DNA of 8,827 nt, taken from positions 1-8,827 of the forward strand of contig JAUNXD010000056.1 of assembly GCA_030539985.1 (NCBI GenBank). Reading direction: 5' to 3'. The notes below the pieces were generated by a model. It did no database searches and had not been told where the DNA came from. It saw only the letters and a program-made list of their open reading frames with translations. The translations under genes and the position numbers were made by a program. Source of the stretch: Methanobrevibacter sp. (GTDB lineage Archaea > Methanobacteriota > Methanobacteria > Methanobacteriales > Methanobacteriaceae). How positions within the stretch are numbered: the first letter of the stretch is position 1; each line of letters begins with the position of its first letter. Below are positions 1-6,116 of this stretch, piece after piece.

Positions 1-2
1 AA

Positions 3-884
3 AAAAGTCAGGAAGGCCAAACAGTTTCATTAATCAGTTCCGGAGACCCTGGAGTCTTTGGAATGGCAAATGTATTATATCAGATAGTCAGCAAATATGA
101 GGATGTTGAAATAAAGGTTTACCCAGGAGTGTCTGCACTTAATTATGCGTCAAGTCATTTGGGTGCACCTTTACATGATTTTGCAGCGATTAGCCTAAGC
201 AATATTCTAACTCCAATGTCTGAAATCGAAAAGAAGTTAAGGTATGCGCTTGAAGCCAATTTAATTGTTGCAATATACAATCCAATAAGTAAGACTCGTA
301 AGGAACCTTTCAGAAGATTTAAACAATGTGTTTTAGATATTAAAGGAGAAGATGCTTTAATAGGTATTATTGACAGTACTTATGAGCCTCCGAAAACCAC
401 AATTGTTAAAATTAAGGATTTGACAGAAGACATTGTCAACATGTCCTGCACATTACTTGTTGGAAACGATTTGACCTATGTTCAGGATGACAAGCTGGTA
501 ACACCAAGAGGGTATGTTATCAGGTCTAAAATCCATCCGTTATCACAAAATCATTATGAAAAGTTTTTAAATGGTGAAGTAGCCCATGGACCAAACCGTG
601 AATGCGAATTTTATCCGTGTCACTTTGAAGGCCAATACTGTGATTTATGCTATTGCCCATTTTATCCGTGCGGCGATTCAGCAACTGGAGGAGAATGGAT
701 CAAGGGCAAGGATGTATGGAACTGTAAGGAATGCAACTGGTTGCATGAAAAGGAAACGGTTGAATATATCAGAGAGCCTTTGGAGAACATTCTTGAAGAT
801 GTTGAAGATTTGAAAACCAAAAAGAAAACTTTATTGAAACTTAGAAAAGCATGCTTATTAAAAACTAATCCAAATGATCTTTAG
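3..884 (+). CDS. cobJ: Precorrin-3B/cobalt-factor III C17-methyltransferase with C-terminal cysteine-rich domain (5' end cut by window)
   Basis: The reading frame is open from the window edge, so the ATG at 63 is internal and the true start lies outside. The 20 codons before that ATG encode the family signature ISSGDPGVFGMA, part of the SAM-binding region of class III tetrapyrrole methylases. Further family segments follow: YPGVSALNYASSHLGAPLHDF, IYNPISKTR and TLLVGNDLTYV. The enzyme (CobJ/CbiH) methylates C17 and drives ring contraction in cobalamin synthesis; it is cytosolic. Methanogens use the anaerobic, early-cobalt route, so the CbiH-type activity is expected. After the methylase, about nt 590-750 encodes a compact domain with eight cysteines (RECEFYPC, QYCDLCYC, FYPCGD, WNCKEC) followed by a His. 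It resembles the cysteine-rich small domain (Pfam PF04071) and probably binds metal or an Fe-S cluster. A charged tail follows. The next gene starts 11 nt after the stop, suggesting an operon. The methylase call is firm; the tail's role is unknown. Confidence 0.93.
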   Translation, partial: KSQEGQTVSLISSGDPGVFGMANVLYQIVSKYEDVEIKVYPGVSALNYASSHLGAPLHDFAAISLSNILTPMSEIEKKLRYALEANLIVAIYNPISKTRKEPFRRFKQCVLDIKGEDALIGIIDSTYEPPKTTIVKIKDLTEDIVNMSCTLLVGNDLTYVQDDKLVTPRGYVIRSKIHPLSQNHYEKFLNGEVAHGPNRECEFYPCHFEGQYCDLCYCPFYPCGDSATGGEWIKGKDVWNCKECNWLHEKETVEYIREPLENILEDVEDLKTKKKTLLKLRKACLLKTNPNDL

Positions 885-895
885 GGGAATTTGAA

Positions 896-1495
896 TTGTC
901 AATCAAAAATCTTTTAATAGAAATGAAAAATATGTCGGAGTTAATGGTGGATTTAGCTTATTCGGCCATTTTGTTTAACAGTAAGGCAGCGGCTGAAGAG
1001 GTGCTTGCACTGGAAAATGAAGTTAACTCCATGAATTATGAAATTAAAAAGGAATCGCTGGTTGCAGCGAGGTCTTATGAAGATGCTGAAAAATTGACAG
1101 CATTAATTGAAATTGCAGAAGCTGCAGAAAGTATAGCGAATGCAGCTAAGGATTTGGCTGATTTAGTAATAACAGGTTTTAAACCTCATCCTGTATTCAA
1201 GAAAGTTATGGAAGAATCTGATAAAAGTATCGTTAGAGTTACAATTGACGATAATTCAGATTTGGCAAACAATACATTAGGTGATTTGCTATTGGTAAAT
1301 CGTACAGGAATGAGAGTAATTGCAATCAGAAGAGGTTCATCATGGATTTATGGGCCTGACAAATATACTACATTGCTTGCAAAAGATACATTAATTTTAA
1401 AAGGAACAGAAGCCGGTGCAGATTTGCTTGAAAAATTGGCGGCAGGAACCTGTTCACTTGAAGACATTCCAGAAGAATTAGAAGACGAAGATTAG
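896..1495 (+). CDS. PhoU-like / TrkA-C (RCK_C) domain protein, probable regulator of the adjacent cation transporter
   Basis: A 199-residue soluble protein with two parts. Residues 1 to about 105 are alpha-helical and Ala/Glu-rich, like half of a PhoU domain. Residues about 111-185 match a TrkA-C/RCK_C domain (NTLGDLLLVNRTGMRVIAIRR, then GPDKYTTLLAKDTLILKG). Such domains bind small ligands and gate K+ or other ion transporters; some bind cyclic di-AMP. PhoU plus TrkA-C proteins are known beside MgtE-type transporters in archaea, and the next gene here is one, so a gating or regulatory subunit is the best guess. The start is TTG at 896, because GGGGA at 884-888 lies at a suitable distance and overlaps the cobJ stop. 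The in-frame ATGs at 923 and 932 have no ribosome site and would cut into the first helix. The C-terminus is acidic (EELEDED). Domain assignment is fairly sure; ligand and partner are inferred. Confidence 0.82.
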   Translation: MSIKNLLIEMKNMSELMVDLAYSAILFNSKAAAEEVLALENEVNSMNYEIKKESLVAARSYEDAEKLTALIEIAEAAESIANAAKDLADLVITGFKPHPVFKKVMEESDKSIVRVTIDDNSDLANNTLGDLLLVNRTGMRVIAIRRGSSWIYGPDKYTTLLAKDTLILKGTEAGADLLEKLAAGTCSLEDIPEELEDED

Positions 1496-1527
1496 AGTGA
1501 TTAAAATGATTATGGGTAGTGATATGT

Positions 1528-2793
1528 GTGACAGACAAACAGAAGAAGATTCGCACTCCGCTATCTGTATTTTCAACATTTCCTGAGTTTTTCGAGGAAC
1601 ATCGCTCTGTAATAAGGGAAAGTCTTATAGCCCTTTTAATTTGTGCAATTGGTGATTTATGTGCTGGTGTTATCTTAGGTAAGATGACCTTTTTCCTTGA
1701 AACATTTCCCGGTCTTCTGGTAATAATTCCGGGTGCAATAGGTATGAGAGGAAATATTTTCGGTTCTTTTGCTTCAAGACTGTCAACCAACCTGCATATT
1801 GGTATTATATCACCGAAATTTGAGTTTTCTGAAGATTTGAATTATAATATATTTTCATCTTTTGTTTTAACACTTGTTTTATCATTGTTTTTAGCAATAA
1901 TTGCTAAGATTTTATGTATTCTATTGCATCAGCCATCAATGGATTTGATAGATTTCATATTGGTTAGCGTAATAGCGGGAATAATTTCAAACCTTATAAT
2001 GCTTCCGATTACAATGCTGGTATCATTTAAAAGTTTTGAACATGGATGGGATCCGGATAATATAACAAGTCCAATCATAGCTGCATTTGGTGATTTGTTC
2101 ACTTTGCCGGCCATTATCGTATCAGTATTTATTTTACAGGCAATCAGTTTCAATTTTATATTTAAGGATGCTGTCCTTGCAATCATATTAATCGCTGTTT
2201 TGGTGAGCTTCGTTTACTGTTACAGATTATCATACGAAACTAACACTATTTTAAAACAGTCCACACCGGTATTGCTTTTATGCTCATTTTTGGGAGGGGC
2301 TGCAGGTGGAATTCTGAACTCTGCGGTTGAAACCTTGCTTACAAATCCAAGTCTTCTCACATTACTGCCACTGTTTTCAGGTGAAAGCGGAAGCCTTATA
2401 AGCATATTAGGGGCAAGACTTTCATCCGGACTTCACTCAGGGCTAGTTGAACCATTCAATAAACCTGAAGGAGAGGCTGTCCATAACTTTATAATCAGTT
2501 TCATTTTAGCCATAATAGTGTTCCCGCTAATCGGTCTTTTGGCTGAAGCATCATCTTATGTATTGGGAGTCGTCGGTGTCGGATTCGACAAGATAGTTGA
2601 AATATCAACATTATCCGGAATCATTTTAGTTGCAATCATGGTCATAATTGTTTATTATGTTTCTGTTACTTCATATAATCATAATTTAGATCCGGACAAT
2701 ATTGTAATTCCAATTTCAACAAGTATTACCGATTCAATTTCCAGCTTAATTCTGATTTCCATTTCACTGCTTTTATTGGGAGTTCTGATTTAA
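1528..2793 (+). CDS. Two-domain MgtE/SLC41-type magnesium (divalent cation) transporter
   Basis: An integral membrane protein of about 421 residues with about ten hydrophobic segments, carrying divalent cations, probably Mg2+, across the cytoplasmic membrane. It consists of two homologous MgtE membrane domains. PGAIGMRGNIFG and SRLSTNLHIG in half 1 correspond to FSGESGSLISILG and ARLSSGLHSG in half 2. DPDNITSPIIAAFGD (175-189) corresponds to DPDNIVIPISTSITD (388-402). The last Asp of each (D189, D402) aligns, with identical 14-residue spacing, to the conserved pore aspartate of MgtE's final helix. The cytosolic N and CBS domains of bacterial MgtE are absent, so sensing may be supplied by the PhoU/TrkA-C protein encoded just upstream. 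The first ATG is far inside, so a GTG start is needed: GTG 1528 follows AGTGAT at 1518-1523, while GTG 1519 is possible but lacks a clear ribosome site. The stop overlaps the stop of the convergent gene at a TTAA. Confidence 0.88.
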   Translation: MTDKQKKIRTPLSVFSTFPEFFEEHRSVIRESLIALLICAIGDLCAGVILGKMTFFLETFPGLLVIIPGAIGMRGNIFGSFASRLSTNLHIGIISPKFEFSEDLNYNIFSSFVLTLVLSLFLAIIAKILCILLHQPSMDLIDFILVSVIAGIISNLIMLPITMLVSFKSFEHGWDPDNITSPIIAAFGDLFTLPAIIVSVFILQAISFNFIFKDAVLAIILIAVLVSFVYCYRLSYETNTILKQSTPVLLLCSFLGGAAGGILNSAVETLLTNPSLLTLLPLFSGESGSLISILGARLSSGLHSGLVEPFNKPEGEAVHNFIISFILAIIVFPLIGLLAEASSYVLGVVGVGFDKIVEISTLSGIILVAIMVIIVYYVSVTSYNHNLDPDNIVIPISTSITDSISSLILISISLLLLGVLI

Positions 2794-3641
2794 TACCAAG
2801 CGGTTATGATAAGTTCACAATCGTTAGTTCTGAAGTAATCATATTCCAAAAAGTCCTCTTCAAAAAATTTCGGAACGGACACGATTAAAGCGTTTGGATG
2901 GGGCTCGTCAAGATGAACAAATACCACCGCACTCGTATCATCATAAAATTCTATTTCATCGTTCAGATAAATGACGTTGCTATCTGCGGTTTGCCAATAT
3001 TTGTCCTTAACGACTCTTGTCGTATCGACAATGTATGACAGGTCGTATTTTTCATTATCATCAATCAGCAAATAGTAATCTGACTTTTTAAGATTTCCCT
3101 TAAATATTTTAAAGTAGTTGCAGCTGTTTTCCTTTTGGCTGTGATGCTTGTTGCATTTTCCCTCGCTTTGAAAGTCTTTCAACACATAACTTTTGTAAAA
3201 GTCACACTTGACCAGTCTTGAAATTGAAAATATGCTGTCACCCTCTTCCCATTCACCAATTTTTACACTTGAAATACTGCTCTCATATGGGCGCAATTCC
3301 ATTGATGTGTGGATTTTGGAGGAGAAAGATTTTTCATATATCATCTCGTCATAATTTACCCCCAGTTCAATCAGTTTTGCATATGAAACGCTGTTTGGAA
3401 TGACTTGTCCCTCCTCATTAATGATTGCAAGGCCCGGCGTGCCCTTATCCTTCTCATACCAGTTATCGGGAACGCCAGGATTATTGATTAAATTGTCGAT
3501 GACTTCTGAGGTCAGTTTTTCCATATTGTTGATTTCAACTGCAGTGATTGCCTTTTCAGTCTGGTGTTGGGCCGATGTTAAAACAAAGCCGAAAATCATC
3601 AGGACAATTATTAAGACTATACTGACTTCAATAACTTTCAT
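2790..3641 (-). CDS. Membrane-anchored pilin-like extracytoplasmic protein, family not recognised
   Basis: 283 residues. An N-terminal hydrophobic segment (about 4-24) begins right after MKVIEVS, and most of the rest is hydrophilic, so one membrane anchor with an external domain is likely. The Glu at position 5 before an aliphatic stretch recalls the start of mature type IV pilins. Residues 53-72 (NNPGVPDNW, then a short gap and PGLA) resemble a motif I recall from small archaeal pilin-like membrane proteins; this is memory, not a search result. Cysteines lie at 146, 163, 174 and 275, with HH in between. The start at 3641 is the only usable one: upstream the frame runs to a stop with no start codon, and GGTGG lies a few bases before the ATG. 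It overlaps the end of the preceding minus-strand gene by 14 nt, indicating translational coupling and a shared surface role. Function unknown. Confidence 0.75.
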   Translation of the reverse strand: MKVIEVSIVLIIVLMIFGFVLTSAQHQTEKAITAVEINNMEKLTSEVIDNLINNPGVPDNWYEKDKGTPGLAIINEEGQVIPNSVSYAKLIELGVNYDEMIYEKSFSSKIHTSMELRPYESSISSVKIGEWEEGDSIFSISRLVKCDFYKSYVLKDFQSEGKCNKHHSQKENSCNYFKIFKGNLKKSDYYLLIDDNEKYDLSYIVDTTRVVKDKYWQTADSNVIYLNDEIEFYDDTSAVVFVHLDEPHPNALIVSVPKFFEEDFLEYDYFRTNDCELIITAWY

Positions 3642-4581
3642 TGCCCACCAACCCGTATTTTTTTCTGTGGGAGGAATCTAAAATCAAGCTGTCCCAATCG
3701 TTCTTGTTTATTTTTTCGCCATTGTAATGGTCTGCAAATACCACATGGTCTGAGCATGACAATGATTCGTTTCCAAGTGGTGTGTGAGTCTGAATAAAGA
3801 CCTCCATTCCATAATGTGGACATTTTCCCTTGCCTTCAAGTCTACAGAGATAACAGCTTCCGTCAGCGCTTTCATGGAAATATCCTGTTTTAAGGCAGTC
3901 CCTTAAAACACCGGGGTCGCCATGGTGAATGTATGGATCATATGGACATTTTTTCATAGTCAATGGTGCTGTCGCTTCAATATAGGATTCGGGGGAATCA
4001 AAATTGTGAAGTAACATATAGGCTGAAAGAGCGGTTTTATAGTGGATTTTATCGTCATATGCCATAATTCCTGAAGCTATTGTGAGTTTTGCTATAGGCA
4101 GCGGGTCTCTCAGTCCTTCAATTGAAGCGTTCCTTTCAATAATCTGTGAGAAATGTTCACTGCCCTTTTGACCATTTAATTTTACCTTAAACAATACTTT
4201 CCAAGGAGAATCGGTTGGTTCAACAGATAATACCTCAGAAGTAATGTCTATATCATATTTTTCCTTGAATTCTTCATTTTCAACTTTTAAGTTTTTATTC
4301 AAATTCTTCTTTATTTGATCCTCACTGTCCCTGATGCGCAGTCCGTTGTAAATTTTCTGGGTTGCTTCAGCTATCGAATCACGACCCAAGATTTCTAAAT
4401 TGGCTGAATAGTCATCAATGACAAATTTGAAATTATCATTTGATTGAGAGTCAATATTTGAATTTTGAATAAATGTTATTGTAGTTATAACAAAAATTGA
4501 GATTAATAAAAGAGCTACAATCAAAATTGCCGTGCTTCCTACAATAATATTGCCTTTTGAGTCTGGTTTTTTTAGTTTCAT
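3628..4581 (-). CDS. Pilin-like secreted protein with class III signal peptide and cysteine-rich C-terminus, family not recognised
   Basis: Taken from ATG 4581 the protein has 317 residues and begins MKLKKPDSKG followed by NIIVGSTAILIVALLLIS. A short, positively charged leader ending in Lys-Gly before a hydrophobic helix (12-38) is the pattern of archaeal class III (type IV pilin-like) signal peptides cut by prepilin peptidases such as EppA or FlaK. The frame can also start at GTG 4644, but that adds 21 residues before the leader, has no ribosome site, and would run through an apparent TATA box (4603-4611). The outer domain contains IEGLRDPLP (154-162) and six cysteines in the last third (212, 229, 243, 246, 254, 276), including a CYLC pair and several His, which may form disulfides or bind metal. 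It is first in a two-gene minus-strand unit, overlapping the next gene by 14 nt. A surface filament or cell-envelope role is inferred; no specific function can be assigned. Confidence 0.74.
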   Translation of the reverse strand: MKLKKPDSKGNIIVGSTAILIVALLLISIFVITTITFIQNSNIDSQSNDNFKFVIDDYSANLEILGRDSIAEATQKIYNGLRIRDSEDQIKKNLNKNLKVENEEFKEKYDIDITSEVLSVEPTDSPWKVLFKVKLNGQKGSEHFSQIIERNASIEGLRDPLPIAKLTIASGIMAYDDKIHYKTALSAYMLLHNFDSPESYIEATAPLTMKKCPYDPYIHHGDPGVLRDCLKTGYFHESADGSCYLCRLEGKGKCPHYGMEVFIQTHTPLGNESLSCSDHVVFADHYNGEKINKNDWDSLILDSSHRKKYGLVGNESY

Positions 4582-4602
4582 TTTTAAAAATTTGGCTTGT
4601 AA

Positions 4603-4611
4603 TTTATAAAT
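4603..4611 (-). promoter_or_regulatory. Candidate TATA box for the minus-strand pilin-like pair
   Basis: Read on the minus strand this is TTTATAAAT, in an AATTTATAAATT palindrome. Its centre is about 26 bp from ATG 4581, so transcription would begin at or beside the start codon, giving a leaderless mRNA. A second TATA-like element, TTTTATAAAA at 4661-4670, would instead give a leader of roughly 60 nt, so the choice is not certain. Confidence 0.45.
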
Positions 4612-4701
4612 TAATTGTTGAAGTGCGACTGTATGATTTTGCACAATTATGTTAATACTATTTTATAAAAATGTAAAATATAGTAATAAAAAAAATACAT
4701 A

Positions 4702-4710
4702 TTTATATTA
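4702..4710 (+). promoter_or_regulatory. Candidate TATA box for the DUF35-chelatase operon
   Basis: TTTATATTA, close to the archaeal TTTATATA consensus, lies after an A-rich stretch that could act as the BRE. Transcription would start near 4731, leaving a leader of about 20-25 nt that just includes the ribosome-binding site. The surrounding region (4645-4753) is almost pure A/T and serves divergent genes. Confidence 0.5.
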
Positions 4711-4741
4711 TTTAAGATAAATTATACATATTAAAAATTAT

Positions 4742-4747
4742 AGGAGG
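4742..4747 (+). promoter_or_regulatory. Strong ribosome-binding site of the DUF35 gene
   Basis: AGGAGG, six bases before ATG 4754, is the best Shine-Dalgarno match to a start in the window. It fixes this start and suggests high expression of the short DUF35 gene. Confidence 0.85.
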
Positions 4748-4753
4748 ATTCAC

Positions 4754-5152
4754 ATGTCCGATACTGTAAGAACATGGCGTCATATACAACAGAGATATAA
4801 TCTTATAGGTTCAAAATGTAACACCTGTGGCGAAGTATTTTTCCCGTCTCGTGTAGTTTGTCCTAATTGTAGAAGAAAAGGAGATCTTGAACCTTTCCAA
4901 TTTTCTGGAAAAGGTAAAATTTATACTTATTCAGTAATCAGATCAGCACCTGATGACTTTAAAAAATTAGCTCCATATGCTGTAGCCGTAATTGAACTTG
5001 AAGAAGGTGCAAAACTAACCACACAATTGGTAGATTGTGATGTGGACTCCCTAGAAATAGGTGACGATGTAGAAATGGTATTTAGAAGAGTTAGAGAAGA
5101 TGGAGAAGACGGAGTAATCTCTTATGGATACAAATTCAAAGTTATCAAATAA
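4754..5152 (+). CDS. DUF35 zinc-ribbon / OB-fold protein (acetoacetyl-CoA thiolase-HMG-CoA synthase scaffold type)
   Basis: 132 residues in the standard DUF35 layout. An N-terminal helix (MSDTVRTWRHIQQRYNLIG) leads to a rubredoxin-like zinc ribbon with C22-x2-C25 and C36-x2-C39 (CNTCGEVFFPSRVVCPNC), then an OB-fold (about 50-132) containing GKGKIYTYSVIRSAP and APYAVAVIELEEGAKLT. In archaea such proteins hold acetoacetyl-CoA thiolase and HMG-CoA synthase together and share a CoA site, feeding the mevalonate route to isoprenoid lipids. Those two enzymes usually lie next to the DUF35 gene; here neither is present. Upstream is a divergent promoter region, and downstream the gene overlaps the chelatase gene by 29 nt. 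The scaffold function therefore rests on family resemblance, and a different acyl-CoA partner is possible. The cysteines are intact and the length is typical. Confidence 0.88.
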   Translation: MSDTVRTWRHIQQRYNLIGSKCNTCGEVFFPSRVVCPNCRRKGDLEPFQFSGKGKIYTYSVIRSAPDDFKKLAPYAVAVIELEEGAKLTTQLVDCDVDSLEIGDDVEMVFRRVREDGEDGVISYGYKFKVIK

Positions 5153-6032
5153 TACTGCTGTAATTCTCGTAAGTCATGGAAGCACATTGCCTTACGCAGA
5201 AGAAGTATTTGAAGAAATAAAAGAAAAATTCATCAAAAAAACCAACCTTCCAGCTGAAATCGGATATATGAAGGTTTCAAAGCCTACCATTGCAGGTGCT
5301 GTTGAAATATTAAAAGATGAAGTTGAGGATTTGGATAAAATCATCGCTCTTCCCGTATTTTTGGCACCTGGAATTCACACTAACATTGACATTCCACAAT
5401 TATTGGGTTTAAAACCTTTGGAAGAAGATCCAAGATGTCCTGATGGGAACTATCCGCCGGAACACTACCTGTCAATCGCTGATGATGTTGACTTTGACGG
5501 TGAAATCGAGCTTTTAAGTTCAATTGGGCCAAGAGATGAACTATTGGATATAATCGATAAAAGAATTGATGAAGCTTTAGCGCAATCAAAACTTGGAGAT
5601 GTAAAAACTGGTGTTTTACTTGTAACTCATGGTTCCAGATTAAACTACAATAAGGAATTTGCAACCGAATTATATAATAAATTCGAAAAAACATGCAAAT
5701 ACCCATCAAGTTTCGGATTTATGGAATTATGTGGTCCAAGCATACCTGAATCCATCAATAAATTGGTTGATGAAAATGCTTTAGAAAGACTGGTTGTCGT
5801 ACCGGTATTTATTGCTCCTGGAATGCACACAACTCATGACATTCCACATATCCTTGGATTTTTGGAAGCTCATGAACATGAACATTCACACTCTCATGGC
5901 CACGGCGATCATGACCATGTGCATGACTTGACTCCAGTGGATTTTAATGGTGAAATACTCTATCCGGAACCTATTAAGGCGGATGACATTTTAATAGATA
6001 TTTTAGCTAAAATGGTTGAGGAAAAACTATAG
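5124..6032 (+). CDS. cbiX: Two-module CbiX/CfbA-type sirohydrochlorin cobalto-/nickelochelatase
   Basis: 302 residues made of two complete CbiX modules. Module 1 (about 11-150) has SHGS (H18) and PVFLAPGIHTNIDIP (H85). Module 2 (about 160-302) has THGS (H169) and PVFIAPGMHTTHDIP (H235). The two His of each module are the residues that hold the metal in this family, and both pairs are intact. The modules share VDFDGEI/VDFNGEI, and the DNA around the second His repeats with an offset of exactly 450 nt, showing an internal duplication. Module 2 carries a His-rich loop (250-267, nine His in 18 residues), while module 1 has a non-His insert with CPDGNYPPEHY at the same place. The family inserts Co or Ni into sirohydrochlorin for cobalamin or F430; which metal is used here cannot be read from sequence. 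ATG 5124 is the only start before the first motif, with GGAG at 5111-5114, and overlaps the DUF35 gene by 29 nt. Confidence 0.9.
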   Translation: MDTNSKLSNNTAVILVSHGSTLPYAEEVFEEIKEKFIKKTNLPAEIGYMKVSKPTIAGAVEILKDEVEDLDKIIALPVFLAPGIHTNIDIPQLLGLKPLEEDPRCPDGNYPPEHYLSIADDVDFDGEIELLSSIGPRDELLDIIDKRIDEALAQSKLGDVKTGVLLVTHGSRLNYNKEFATELYNKFEKTCKYPSSFGFMELCGPSIPESINKLVDENALERLVVVPVFIAPGMHTTHDIPHILGFLEAHEHEHSHSHGHGDHDHVHDLTPVDFNGEILYPEPIKADDILIDILAKMVEEKL

Positions 6033-6051
6033 TTTTTCCATATATTTTTTT
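6021..6051 (+). terminator. Palindrome plus T-run at the end of the two-module chelatase gene
   Basis: GAAAAACTATAGTTTTTC (6021-6038) is a perfect 18-bp palindrome spanning the TAG stop, followed by seven T at 6045-6051. A second perfect palindrome, GAAAAATTTTTC, follows at 6052-6063. Archaeal termination relies mostly on T-runs, so this is a plausible terminator between the two chelatase genes, but the weak A/T stem leaves read-through likely. Confidence 0.5.
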
Positions 6052-6102
6052 GAAAAATTTTTCACTCAAGATAACTTAACAGAATTTAACTTAAAACTTA
6101 TA

Positions 6103-6111
6103 AAGGATGAT
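6103..6111 (+). promoter_or_regulatory. Ribosome-binding site of cfbA
   Basis: AAGGATGAT, a near match to AGGAGGTGAT, lies five bases before ATG 6117 and supports that start. A possible TATA element (CATATATTT, 6039-6047) lies further upstream, so separate transcription from the first chelatase gene is possible. Confidence 0.55.
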
Positions 6112-6116
6112 AAAGT

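Noticed and set aside
586..813. 75-codon frame overlapping the cysteine-rich end of cobJ
   Set aside because: It lies wholly inside cobJ in another frame, has no ribosome site and shows no recognisable motif, while the cobJ frame there has a clear Cys pattern.
63..884. ATG 63 as the true start of the corrin methylase
   Set aside because: The same frame is open to the window edge and encodes the conserved SSGDPGVFG motif before this ATG, so the gene is simply cut by the window.
1506..1586. Short ATG-started frame before the transporter as a leader peptide or sign of a frameshift
   Set aside because: It is only 26 codons with no motif. The transporter frame has a usable GTG with a ribosome-like site, and no broken homology is visible.
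1368..1790. 140-codon minus-strand frame across the regulator-transporter junction
   Set aside because: It is antisense to two well-supported genes and has no family features.
5380..5830. Two minus-strand frames opposite the two-module chelatase
   Set aside because: They are antisense shadows without ribosome sites or conserved motifs; both chelatase modules read through intact on the plus strand.
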